The position numbers were made by a program, and so were the translations under genes. Positions 26,191-34,536 of a DNA stretch of 41,425 nt are shown here, piece after piece. Source of the DNA: Bacillota bacterium (lineage in GTDB: Bacteria > Bacillota > Clostridia > UBA1381); contig JAQXIJ010000050.1 of NCBI GenBank assembly GCA_029007725.1, positions 1-41,425 on the forward strand. Reading direction: 5' to 3'. Position 1 is the first letter of the stretch. Every line of letters begins with the position of its first letter. The notes beneath the pieces are model-generated. The model was given only the letters and a program-made list of their open reading frames with translations, had not been told where the DNA came from and searched no databases.

Positions 26191-26239
26191 GCTGTCGGCG
26201 AACACAAGAAGCACTATCTTTCATAGTTTCGTCACCAGC
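26191..26239. other. Nested stem-loop in the gene-poor region
   Basis: Three stems nest: GCTG (26191-26194) with CAGC (26236-26239), CGAA (26199-26202) with TTCG (26228-26231), and ACTAT (26213-26217) with ATAGT (26223-26227), closing a 5-base loop. Read on the - strand the apical loop is GAAAG. It is not explained by any gene and lies just beyond a - strand terminator. Confidence 0.4.
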
Positions 26240-26273
26240 TCTCACCTACGTCAGTTTTTTCATAAAAGAAAAA

Positions 26274-26308
26274 GACCGCAAAAATTGAAAATCTCAATCA
26301 TTGCGGTC
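26274..26308 (-). terminator. Terminator at the end of the glycan locus
   Basis: On the - strand GACCGCAATGATTGA and TCAATTTTTGCGGTC form a long stem followed by TTTTTCTTTT. It lies about 215 bases after the deacetylase stop and is the likely end of that transcript. Confidence 0.7.
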
Positions 26309-26521
26309 AGTCAAGCATAGCATATCTGCCTTAGGCACTAGCTTTGTGTCCATATATTTTAATAGGTTTACATATGTATACTTTTTTATCTGTATTATTC
26401 TGTCATATTATATGCAAATGTGTCAATAATATAGACATTTCTTATTATAAATATTTTCAGCTGCGCTGTATTTTCGAATATTATGCTCGAAAGATATGCA
26501 CAAAGCGTCGCTGCGTGTCAA

Positions 26522-27364
26522 TTATTGGATTCTTACCGTTTCCCCTGCTCCGATTTTTATAATTCTATCCTCTGCGGCAATCCATAAATCAATAACGGAA
26601 CCGTTGTATGACATTGTATAATCAGCCGAAAATTGAAGATGATTATAAGCTGCCACATAATCGTATATCTCGATGTTTGTAGCATACCATATATCGTCTT
26701 TTCCACCTATTTCTTGAGCAAATTTTTCTATAACACTCCAATTATCGTGCTGCTCAAACTCATAGCTGTGTCCCCACAAATAAAACATAACGCTCTTCCA
26801 GTGCTGACACGGCTTCAACTCAATGAAGTGCTTTGTAAGCTCCGGCAGCTGCGGATCCGCATAGTGACAAGTTGGGGCAAGCTTCAGCCAATCCTCCGGC
26901 AACTCAAAACCTCCTGTTGAATGTACCGTTCTTGCATAAGCAATGCCGGATGCCTTGAGGGCTTCTATTATACCATCATTGTATTCGCCGTACGGATACG
27001 CAAAACCGCGTACAATTCTTCCAAACATATTCTCAATTGCAGAACGGTCATCAAGAATATCCTTTGTCACGCTCGCGGTCGGCATGTATACATAATACGG
27101 ATGCGTATAGCCGTGAGCAGCTATTTCCTGTCCAGAAGATGAATACAGTTCATATGCCTTCGACCTGCTCATTCTTCTGTGATATGCGCCCTCCGGATAA
27201 ACATATCCTTCTTCTGTGAACAACCCGGAATTAATATTAAAGGTGCCTTTAAGTCCGTGCTTGTTCATTATATCGATTAACCTTGCATCTGTATCTACAC
27301 CATCATCAAAGCTGAGCGTAAGCGCTTTAGCTTTTCCTCCCGGATATCTCATAAATATATTCAT
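26522..27364 (-). CDS. Polysaccharide deacetylase (NodB homology, CE4-type)
   Basis: A 280-residue metal-dependent deacetylase. Motif 1 TLSFDDGVDTD carries the catalytic base and a metal Asp (about residues 20-21). Motif 2 AAHGYTHPYY carries the two metal histidines, and motif 3 is RGFAYPYGEYND. There is no signal peptide and the catalytic domain begins at residue ~12, so the enzyme should act in the cytoplasm on imported oligosaccharides rather than on the cell wall. The start follows GGGAG. Its position after the KduI fusion suggests it removes O- or N-acetyl groups from uronic-acid glycans; this is context-based inference. Confidence 0.85.
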   Translation of the reverse strand: MNIFMRYPGGKAKALTLSFDDGVDTDARLIDIMNKHGLKGTFNINSGLFTEEGYVYPEGAYHRRMSRSKAYELYSSSGQEIAAHGYTHPYYVYMPTASVTKDILDDRSAIENMFGRIVRGFAYPYGEYNDGIIEALKASGIAYARTVHSTGGFELPEDWLKLAPTCHYADPQLPELTKHFIELKPCQHWKSVMFYLWGHSYEFEQHDNWSVIEKFAQEIGGKDDIWYATNIEIYDYVAAYNHLQFSADYTMSYNGSVIDLWIAAEDRIIKIGAGETVRIQ

Positions 27365-27492
27365 TATTAACTCCCTTCAAAAGCTTAAGGCTTAAAGAAA
27401 ATCCCGCAGACTGAGCGTTGAACCTAACATCGTATGATTATAAACCGTGTCCCGGTATGCCAAGCGTGAAATTTTATTCAGTTCTTTTAATA

Positions 27493-29118
27493 TTATCTTA
27501 AATCCTTTGTTTCGATAAAGTCCATATCGTCAAATTCCTGGTTTTCGCCGCACATTGCCCAGATAAATGAGTAATTTTTTGTACCGACGCCGCTGTGAAT
27601 TGACCAGCTAGGTGAAATTACCGCTTCTTCATTGTGCATGATGATATGTCTTGTTTCCTGCGGCTCTCCCATCATATGGAACACAACATCATTTTCGTCC
27701 ATATCAAGATAGAGGTAAACCTCCATGCGTCTGTCATGAGTATGACACGGCATGGTGTTCCAGTTTGAGCCAACCTCAAGCTGTGTAAGTCCCATTGCCA
27801 GCTGACAGCTCTGCACAACGTCTGGATGTATGTACTGGTTGATAACTCTCTTGTTACATTCCTCAGCACTTCCGCACGGAACCTTTTTAGCCTTTTTTAT
27901 ATCTATTTTAACGATAGGATAGGATGTGTGCGCAGGGCATGATGAAACGTAAAATTTAGGCGGATTTTCTGTATCAACGCACTTAAATGTTATGTCCTTG
28001 TTACCCCTGCCAATATAAATTCCGTCGCGCGGATTCATTTCATAGTCTGTTCCGTCAATCGTGATTATTCCCTTTCCGCCGATGTTGATGCAGCCCATTT
28101 CTCTTCGTTCAAGAAAATAGTCGCTTGCCAGCTCTTTTCCGGCCTCCAGCTTAAGCTCCTCATAAACCGGCATAATTCCTGCGGTTATAATTCTGTCGAT
28201 ATGGCTATAAACCATTCTTATGTTATCCTTTGTAAACAGCTTTTTAATATGAAACTCTTTTCGCAGTCTTTCGGTTGTATAGTGCTTTACATCATCCGGG
28301 TTAGACGCACAGCGCACTTCCATTGTGCGCAAATCTTCCTTTATATAGCTGCCGTACACCTCTATCTGCGACAAAGCTGCCCATGACAGCGGATATACCG
28401 CCTGCTTGAAGTTTGTCAGATGAATGATTCGTGTTTTTTTCTTTTCGGGCAGAACAATCTCCTGACCATCCCTTGTTTTTTCAAATTCGGCACTTATGCG
28501 AGTCTTATCCGAAAATTCAACATCAAGACTCTTCCAGTATGTATCATGCGGAAAATCACCGCGTAGGAAAAATACAATTTTTTCAACCTCAACATCCCTA
28601 CCAAAGTCTATGTAATACTCCATATCCTCTCTTGCACCGGCCGCCCATGAGTGGTACGGATATCCTCCGTGTGCAGAATTGTCACAAACACCGTCTATAG
28701 CGTTGCGTTCAAAAAAGCATGGTTCATCTCGCGTTACAAGGTTTGCGTGCGCATGTGGAAAATACTTTTTCTGGCCGCGCAAATCATGCGAATTTAGAGC
28801 AATGTTTCTTTCGGCATAAATTTCGTCATCGGTCGGTTCGCTTACCGAAATTTCATGTCTGCTTCCTCCAAACGCATCTGCAGCATATATATCCTTAAGC
28901 TGTCCAAACGGAATCTCGAATTCAAACTCACCTGAAGGAATATACACAATCGATTCTGCCAGTGTTTTGTCAAGACGGAGTTTTAAAAACTCGCTGTTAG
29001 GCGCATGAATAAATATTCTGTCGCCTTCGTTATATTCATTTTCGTAGCAACAGTTTATTTTCTTGGCGGTAACAGAAAAAAGCTCATTCTTATTTTTATC
29101 AATTATACGCAATTCCAT
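27493..29118 (-). CDS. kduI: 5-keto-4-deoxyuronate isomerase fused to an N-terminal carbohydrate-binding-like module
   Basis: A 541-residue protein, nearly double the ~278 residues of KduI. Residues ~264-541 are a complete KduI, which converts 4-deoxy-5-keto-uronate (5-keto-4-deoxyuronate) to 3-deoxy-D-glycero-2,5-hexodiulosonate. From memory of E. coli KduI, its metal ligands His196, His198, Glu203 and His245 all map here with a constant offset of 263: His459, His461, Glu466 and His508 (PCHTHDRRMEV, WSIHSGVG). Residues ~1-100 look like a small beta domain, and ~105-260 resemble a discoidin/F5-8C fold (HGGYPYHSWAAG, YYIDFGRDVEVEKIVFF, ending SQIEVYG). There is no signal peptide. The ribosome site is weak (GGGTGA). 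It has its own promoter. Confidence 0.9.
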   Translation of the reverse strand: MELRIIDKNKNELFSVTAKKINCCYENEYNEGDRIFIHAPNSEFLKLRLDKTLAESIVYIPSGEFEFEIPFGQLKDIYAADAFGGSRHEISVSEPTDDEIYAERNIALNSHDLRGQKKYFPHAHANLVTRDEPCFFERNAIDGVCDNSAHGGYPYHSWAAGAREDMEYYIDFGRDVEVEKIVFFLRGDFPHDTYWKSLDVEFSDKTRISAEFEKTRDGQEIVLPEKKKTRIIHLTNFKQAVYPLSWAALSQIEVYGSYIKEDLRTMEVRCASNPDDVKHYTTERLRKEFHIKKLFTKDNIRMVYSHIDRIITAGIMPVYEELKLEAGKELASDYFLERREMGCINIGGKGIITIDGTDYEMNPRDGIYIGRGNKDITFKCVDTENPPKFYVSSCPAHTSYPIVKIDIKKAKKVPCGSAEECNKRVINQYIHPDVVQSCQLAMGLTQLEVGSNWNTMPCHTHDRRMEVYLYLDMDENDVVFHMMGEPQETRHIIMHNEEAVISPSWSIHSGVGTKNYSFIWAMCGENQEFDDMDFIETKDLR

Positions 29119-29179
29119 TATATTTCACCCATTTTATGCGCCGAAATTTCCGGTGCATCCTTCCTAATATATTTCTATA

Positions 29180-29208
29180 ATTATACACCAAAATTTCCCG
29201 TTTTGCAA
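29180..29208 (-). promoter_or_regulatory. SigA-type promoter of the KduI-fusion gene
   Basis: On the - strand TTGCAA (29208-29203), 17 bases, and a perfect TATAAT (29185-29180). It begins two bases after the GH2 stop codon, so kduI can be expressed apart from the upstream genes. Confidence 0.75.
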
Positions 29209-29210
29209 GC

Positions 29211-30935
29211 TCAGTCTTCGATTTTTGCCTTGCGCTCATTAATCTTTCTGAAAATTTCGGGAGCAAATTTCGGTTTGCGGTGATATGTATACAGTCCGTT
29301 GATTTCCTGCTCAACATCATAAAGCTGCGTATAGCAGAATCCAAACATTTTTTCGTTATCCAAAAGCGTATCGGTAAGTCCCTTGTATCTTTCAATAAAC
29401 TCCTGCTCGGTTTTTGGCTCATTTCCGTAGCCCCAGCCCGTGCCGGTATTTTCTGCATCCCATCGCATTCCACCGTATTCACTGACAAAAAACGCTTCAT
29501 CGTTATACGGCTGTCTGCCCTTTGTTGCAGGATTTTTCTCCAGGGAATATTCAAGCGTTTTGTACTTTGCAAAGTCATCATAGGTTTTTTTGAAGACTGT
29601 CGGATCCTGCTCATAATCGTGCACATCATATATATCAGTAATTACATGAAAATGTCCGCTTGTATCTATGCAAGGTCTTGTTTTGTCAAGCGCCTTTGTA
29701 GCCTTGTACACATCCTCAATAACCGCATCGCACTGCCGGTTTCCTCTTAAGTCCCATGTTTCATTGAATGGACACCATCCGATTATTGACGGGTGGTTAA
29801 AATCTCGCTCAACCGCTTCAATCCATTCCGGCAAAAACTGATGCAGTGCATCGACTTTAGTATGATTGAGCCCCCAGTTTCCATGTTCACCCCAGACCAT
29901 ATATCCCAATCGGTCGCAGTGATACAAAAATCTCGGTTCAAAAACCTTCTGGTGCAGTCTGGCGCCGTTAAATCCAAGTCCCATCGAAATCTTTATATCA
30001 TTTATCAAATCCTCTTCGCACTTTGCGGTATAAATGCCGTCCGGATAAAAGCCCTGGTCAAGAACAAGGCGCTGGAATACTGATTTTCCGTTCAGCATAA
30101 ATTTCATGCCGTCCATCCAGACATTTCTTAGTCCGAAATAGCTGTAAACCTTGTCTTCGCCATAAGTAAGCTCCAAGTCATAGAGTCCGCCCCGACCAAG
30201 TTCCCACAGGTGTGTTTCACTAAGCTTCATTGTAAGTACCACGCTGCTTCCGGTATATTCTGCCGAAGCCTCTCCGACTGTTTTTCCGTCAAAGGCAGCC
30301 TTTGCTTCCAGTGTCTCACAGCCTTCGCACTCTGCTTCTATCGTCAGGGTTGATTCCTTGTAGTTTGGGAAGTATTTTACTGATTTAATATGTCTTTTTG
30401 GTACAAATTCAATCCATACCGTCTGCCAGATACCTGTTGTTCTTGTATAGTCGCAGTCATATGAATGGTATCTGTCGCTCTGCTTGCCGGCAGGCTGATT
30501 TCCGCTGCGGTTATCGTCTTCCGCGTGCAGACAGATTTTATTTTTACCTGCAGTAAGGTACTTTGTTATATTGAAATAAAATGAAGTGTAGCCGCCGAAA
30601 TGTGTTCCGACCTTTTTGTTGTTTACAAACAGAGTCGCTTTATAGTCGACAGCTCCGAAATGAATAAAAATATTGTTTTTTAGGCTTTCAGCAGAAACTT
30701 CTATCTCTTTTCTGTACCAAACTGAATTCATGAAGTCAACATTATGCACACCGGACAGCTTGCTTTCGGGACAAAACGGTACGATGATCTTGCCTGAAAG
30801 AGCATTTTCATAAATTTTTCTTTCCTCGCCGCTGTTTGATTTATCTATCTCAAATTCCCATTCGCCGTTAAGATTCTGCCAGTTTTTTCTCTCAAACTGC
30901 GGATTTGGGAATTCCTTTCTATAGATTTTTTCCAT
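29211..30935 (-). CDS. GH2 family beta-glycosidase
   Basis: A 574-residue cytoplasmic enzyme with the three core GH2 domains: sugar-binding jelly roll (WQNLNGEWEF to ~185), immunoglobulin-like (~190-275) and TIM barrel. The acid/base Glu is in CPFNETW (about 392) and the nucleophile in FFVSEYGG (about 486). The C-terminal Asn-x-Lys motif that binds the carboxylate in beta-glucuronidases is not seen; the region reads EINGLYTYHRKPKF, so a galactosidase-like or other beta-glycosidase is as likely as glucuronidase. The start MEKIYRKEF follows AAAGGAAAA; an upstream in-frame ATG overlaps the preceding gene. It lies 34 bases after the six-hairpin gene. Confidence 0.88.
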   Translation of the reverse strand: MEKIYRKEFPNPQFERKNWQNLNGEWEFEIDKSNSGEERKIYENALSGKIIVPFCPESKLSGVHNVDFMNSVWYRKEIEVSAESLKNNIFIHFGAVDYKATLFVNNKKVGTHFGGYTSFYFNITKYLTAGKNKICLHAEDDNRSGNQPAGKQSDRYHSYDCDYTRTTGIWQTVWIEFVPKRHIKSVKYFPNYKESTLTIEAECEGCETLEAKAAFDGKTVGEASAEYTGSSVVLTMKLSETHLWELGRGGLYDLELTYGEDKVYSYFGLRNVWMDGMKFMLNGKSVFQRLVLDQGFYPDGIYTAKCEEDLINDIKISMGLGFNGARLHQKVFEPRFLYHCDRLGYMVWGEHGNWGLNHTKVDALHQFLPEWIEAVERDFNHPSIIGWCPFNETWDLRGNRQCDAVIEDVYKATKALDKTRPCIDTSGHFHVITDIYDVHDYEQDPTVFKKTYDDFAKYKTLEYSLEKNPATKGRQPYNDEAFFVSEYGGMRWDAENTGTGWGYGNEPKTEQEFIERYKGLTDTLLDNEKMFGFCYTQLYDVEQEINGLYTYHRKPKFAPEIFRKINERKAKIED

Positions 30936-30969
30936 GTATTTTTTCCTTTCTAAAATAAAGTTGCCGGTA

Positions 30970-33315
30970 CTATTCAAGATTCTGCACAGCCGAATATTTG
31001 TTTATCCACTTCATTCCGCAAACTGACGTGTCTTCTTCAGTTCCATCACAGAAAACAACTTTTACCGGTATTTCCTTCGCAGAATTTACGTGTACCTTTG
31101 ATACCATGTTTTCATATGGCCGTACCGTCCACACGCCGTTTTCTACAACGCAAGTACAGTTAACAGCTGTAATTTTATCATTTTTTATGATTACATATGC
31201 AGAAGTCAGTGCAACTTCCTCAAGACACTTAAAATGCTCATGAACATCATTGTCACAGCATCCGCCCCGGTTATCAACCTTAAATGTACCCTTGTCGGTT
31301 TCAAGGTTCATTGAAAGATATGCTCCTACCGGATTATCATCCTTAACTGTATACCAACCGCTTATCATATCGACATACTGTTCTCCGATTACTGCACTGC
31401 GCTTCACTCCGTTGTGTGGCTTTGTCATATTTTCTACCCAGATATCGGTCTTTACGCACGGGTCGCAGATAAAAGCCCAGCGCAAATCATTGCTTTCAAC
31501 ATCAATAACCTGCATACACGCACTAAGCCCATCGAAGGTTCTTACAAGATATTCTTCCTTCCCGGTCAAAAGATATAGATAGTATGTTGCATAGGTTTTC
31601 CACGATGTCCAGCCGTGAGGGCTGTTAATCATATTTTCGCCGTACATAACATCATACTGTGCTTCCCAAAAACGCAGTGAACAGTCCTTTACGCGGCAAT
31701 CCGGCACAATCATCTGCTCAAGACATCGGTGCTTGTTTATGAGGTATTCCGCAGCTTCGGTATATTTTTCCCGTTTTGCTGCATCATCAACAACCAGTGC
31801 GGTCATTCCAAGTTGAAGCGCCGCACACGAAATCATTCCGTCCTCAAAGGTTATTTCTCCCTCAGTATCTATATCGTCACGATTTTTAGCAAGGTCGTCC
31901 ATTGCGCGCTTTACCGAGTCAAAATGCCGCTCGTATCTTTTCCTCCATTCTTCGGAGGTTTTGCCGAGATTTTTTTCAATCAAAGCCAATTCGAGAATTG
32001 ATTTTGCAGGATAAACAACCGCGGTATAGTGAACACCTATGCTGTTTTTATCATGTCCGCTGAGCTCTTTATAATACGCACGGTATGAGCCGTCGGTATG
32101 CTGACTTTTCATCATCCAGTCGCCCAGCTTTGAAGCAAATTCTATATACTTCTTCTTTCCTGTTGCCTCATACGCGTCGCACAGCATACTTATCGCTGCG
32201 CCGGTATTATTGATTCTGCCAGGAGCGGTCAGAGGCCGAACCTCCTTTATGTCATACATTTTAGCAAGAATTTTATCAAACATATCCAAAAGCGGTATGT
32301 CATACTCGCTGTCCGGCATATATTTTGCAGCCAAAAAGGCCGAAAAAAATCCGTACCACGCTTCAAGATGCGTAGTGGCCTTCTGAGGCTTTAAAAGCGC
32401 CTGTTTTCTTGCAGTATCAAGATAATATGACCATTTTTTGCGCTTATAGACATAAATGGTCGAAATATAGTCAGCAATAAGCTCTATGCGGTAAACACCT
32501 TCCTTTTCAAATGCGCAGGTTATGTCGGTATTATCCGTTTCATATATTTTTTTGTTGTTCGGATCATAGACGCAAATTTTGTATTCTCTGCCGCACATAA
32601 GTTTAAGATGTGGTTTTTCGTTACCGAACAGGGTATAATTCTCTGCTTCAATAAACTCAATACCTGTAGTTTTGTGAATTTTTTCTTTTATTTTGTAAAC
32701 GTCATCACACGGAACCAGGATAATTTCCCATGCTTTTTCCTCACCCGGCTCAAGACGTTCAAATCCTTGAGGATGGCGTGCCGGCTGCGGAAGCGTACTC
32801 AAAAGATCAAGCTCAGCTGTATATATTCTATGACCGTTGTGGTCTTCGTTTATTATGTTATAGTCCAGTTTCCATGATTTTATCGGTTTTTTTGACGCAA
32901 CTGCAAGTATTTGTCCATCGGGACTCATAAAATATCCATAAAAATGCGTTTTTTCGCATCGCAAAAGCGTAGGAAACAGCTTTTTGTTCCACTCAGGATA
33001 AGTGTCCATGTATGTATCTATGCCAAGGCGAAGAAACAATCGTTCAGGCTTAAATATTTCCGCTCCGGTATTTTTTAGCAATATATTTATTCTTACATTT
33101 TCAGAGACGGCATATTTAATCTCTGCCTCGACCGCACCCATGCTTCCGCAAAATGTGTTTTCGTCCTTTTCTTCAAGAGCAAATTCCCTGTCTGTGCCGC
33201 CATCCTCAGCCCAAAGGCTAGGACCTCCATAGTTGTCTCTTCTAAACCCCACCGTTTCTTTTCCAAATTCAATTAACGAAAGATGCCCGTTTTTATCTGC
33301 AGTTATTTTAGCCAT
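30970..33315 (-). CDS. Uncharacterised 781-residue protein, beta-sandwich plus (alpha/alpha) toroid (six-hairpin glycosidase-like)
   Basis: I do not recognise a named family. Residues 1-~310 are beta-rich (FGKETVGFRRDNYGG, RLFLRLGIDTYMDTY). Residues ~320-650 are helical with repeated hairpin-like units (AISMLCDAYEATGKKKYIEF, SILELALIEKNLGKTSEEW, LYLLTGKEEYL) typical of (alpha/alpha)6 barrels of glycosidases and lyases. The tail (~650-781) returns to beta strands. Candidate active-site blocks are LTAPGRINNTGAAIS, SIGVHYTAVVYPA and RFWEAQYDVMYGENMINSPH. There is no signal peptide. GGAGGT precedes the ATG. Placed between GH88 and GH2, a glycosidase or lyase acting on uronic-acid oligosaccharides is inferred, not shown. 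Confidence 0.7.
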   Translation of the reverse strand: MAKITADKNGHLSLIEFGKETVGFRRDNYGGPSLWAEDGGTDREFALEEKDENTFCGSMGAVEAEIKYAVSENVRINILLKNTGAEIFKPERLFLRLGIDTYMDTYPEWNKKLFPTLLRCEKTHFYGYFMSPDGQILAVASKKPIKSWKLDYNIINEDHNGHRIYTAELDLLSTLPQPARHPQGFERLEPGEEKAWEIILVPCDDVYKIKEKIHKTTGIEFIEAENYTLFGNEKPHLKLMCGREYKICVYDPNNKKIYETDNTDITCAFEKEGVYRIELIADYISTIYVYKRKKWSYYLDTARKQALLKPQKATTHLEAWYGFFSAFLAAKYMPDSEYDIPLLDMFDKILAKMYDIKEVRPLTAPGRINNTGAAISMLCDAYEATGKKKYIEFASKLGDWMMKSQHTDGSYRAYYKELSGHDKNSIGVHYTAVVYPAKSILELALIEKNLGKTSEEWRKRYERHFDSVKRAMDDLAKNRDDIDTEGEITFEDGMISCAALQLGMTALVVDDAAKREKYTEAAEYLINKHRCLEQMIVPDCRVKDCSLRFWEAQYDVMYGENMINSPHGWTSWKTYATYYLYLLTGKEEYLVRTFDGLSACMQVIDVESNDLRWAFICDPCVKTDIWVENMTKPHNGVKRSAVIGEQYVDMISGWYTVKDDNPVGAYLSMNLETDKGTFKVDNRGGCCDNDVHEHFKCLEEVALTSAYVIIKNDKITAVNCTCVVENGVWTVRPYENMVSKVHVNSAKEIPVKVVFCDGTEEDTSVCGMKWINKYSAVQNLE

Positions 33316-33345
33316 TTTTTACCTCCAGGCTTTATATTATAAAGA

Positions 33346-33354
33346 ATTATATCA
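33346..33354 (-). promoter_or_regulatory. Extended -10 promoter before the six-hairpin gene
   Basis: On the - strand TGATATAAT gives TGn plus a perfect TATAAT (33351-33346). No good -35 is seen 17 bases upstream, which an extended -10 can tolerate. Confidence 0.5.
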
Positions 33355-33370
33355 CATAATACGCAAATGC

Positions 33371-33402
33371 GGCAGTATAAAAATACACTGCCCCATTTTT
33401 TT
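33371..33402. terminator. Hairpin between GH88 and the six-hairpin gene
   Basis: GGCAGTAT (33371-33378) pairs with ATACACTGCC (33383-33392, two-base bulge). The long T-tract (ATTTTTTTATTTT) is on the + strand; on the - strand the following bases are not T-rich, so for the operon it is probably only a partial stop or 3' stabiliser. Confidence 0.5.
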
Positions 33403-33416
33403 ATTTTCTGTTATTA

Positions 33417-34535
33417 TTAAAACATATGAAAATAGTTTTCATTATTCAGTTTATAAATTGCTTCCGCAAAATAGTAGTCACCATAAATAATAGGTATATG
33501 TCTGCCAACATCCGAATGATATCTTTCTGTCCCCATGTTTACCATGCTGTCTGTATCGCAGCTGTAGTCACAGAAATTTTTGTCAAGAGCTTTGAGCAAA
33601 TTTAAGGCGGCCTCCAGATATGTATTCTTTTCAAATCCGCCTACAGCGTATGCAAGGTCAATAAGACCGCTTGCAGCCGCAGCACCTGCGGTACTGTCAT
33701 AAATAACAGGTTCTTTCGGGCTTCTGAAATCGCATTTAGGCAGCCAGTCGTCACAAACGCAGCTTATAAAATAGTTTGCAACTCTTTTAGCGGTGTCAAG
33801 GTATTCCTGCTTTTTGGTATAATGCCAGCTGAGTGTAAAGCCATACAATGCCCATGCCTGACCTCGTGACCACGACGAACCTTTTGCATAGCCCTGACCG
33901 CGGTCCTCATCTATCACTTCTCCGCTTACCGGATCATAAATCACAATATGTTTTACGCTTCCGTCAGCTCTAACATGATTTTTCATGGTAGAGTCGGCGT
34001 GTGCCATTGCAATATATTTATACCTCGGGTCTTTTGTTTCTTCACTTGCCCAATACAATAACGGAAGATTCATCATGCAGTCAATAATTGTCCATCCGGT
34101 ATGGTCTTCGTTGCCCCAGTTGTTCCACGCACGTATAAAATTACCTTTTACGTTGAATCGCGCTGCAATTACATCAGCTGCACGCAAAGTGCGCAATCGT
34201 GAATCATTATTTTTCGTAATTCGGAAATCCGCTCCGGAAGAAATGTGCCACATAAATCCAACATCATGGTGAAGCTCATCATATTTTTTGAAAGCGCAGT
34301 CCAGCTTTTTTTCCGCAATTCTGGCAGCGGACTTAAAATTTTCTCCGCCACTTGTAAGATACATAATCCACATGAGTCCCGGCCAAAATCCATTTGTCCA
34401 CCAGGTTATATCGTCTGTGTGGTCATCAAAAACACCATTTTTTGAAGTATACGGGATTTTATCCCTGCTGCGTTTTTCAACAGCATTCATTTTATCAATT
34501 ATCTTTTGCTCTGTGTCCTGTGACCACCTGCACAT
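33417..34535 (-). CDS. GH88 unsaturated glucuronyl hydrolase
   Basis: A 372-residue cytoplasmic (alpha/alpha)6 enzyme that hydrates the C4-C5 double bond of unsaturated glucuronic acid at the non-reducing end of oligosaccharides made by polysaccharide lyases, releasing 4-deoxy-5-keto-uronate. The two catalytic aspartates of Bacillus GL1 UGL, Asp88 and Asp149, correspond by spacing to Asp91 (HHDVGFMW) and Asp152 (TIIDCMMNLPLL). Other family blocks are WWTNGFWPGLMW near residue 45 and SSWSRGQAWALYGF. GGGAGGT lies inside the end of the preceding gene, and the ATG is separated from that stop by one base, so translation is coupled. GH105 is less likely, since the WWTNGFWPG block is typical of GH88. 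Confidence 0.9.
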   Translation of the reverse strand: MCRWSQDTEQKIIDKMNAVEKRSRDKIPYTSKNGVFDDHTDDITWWTNGFWPGLMWIMYLTSGGENFKSAARIAEKKLDCAFKKYDELHHDVGFMWHISSGADFRITKNNDSRLRTLRAADVIAARFNVKGNFIRAWNNWGNEDHTGWTIIDCMMNLPLLYWASEETKDPRYKYIAMAHADSTMKNHVRADGSVKHIVIYDPVSGEVIDEDRGQGYAKGSSWSRGQAWALYGFTLSWHYTKKQEYLDTAKRVANYFISCVCDDWLPKCDFRSPKEPVIYDSTAGAAAASGLIDLAYAVGGFEKNTYLEAALNLLKALDKNFCDYSCDTDSMVNMGTERYHSDVGRHIPIIYGDYYFAEAIYKLNNENYFHMF

Positions 34536-34536
34536 A

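Larger units (their letters stand above)
25747..26521. other. Gene-poor region with ORF remnants and stem-loops
   Basis: This ~775-base stretch lies between the GH13 promoter and the deacetylase stop. I see no convincing full gene. It holds a 53-codon + strand ORF (25778-25939), a ~55-codon - strand open segment around 26000-26165 that ends in a stop, a nested stem-loop at 26191-26239, and a strong - strand terminator at 26274-26308. The short open segments look like protein fragments, so it may be an old insertion or deletion scar. No inverted-repeat ends were recognised. Confidence 0.5.

Noticed and set aside
26191-26239. Stem-loop as a known riboswitch or group II intron domain V
   Set aside because: The apical GAAA-like loop is suggestive, but the flanking stems do not match domain V or the c-di-GMP or other riboswitch cores I know, so no class is assigned.
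29099-29629. 176-codon open frame on the - strand overlapping the GH2 end
   Set aside because: It lies out of frame inside the well-supported GH2 coding region and has no recognisable domain or ribosome site.
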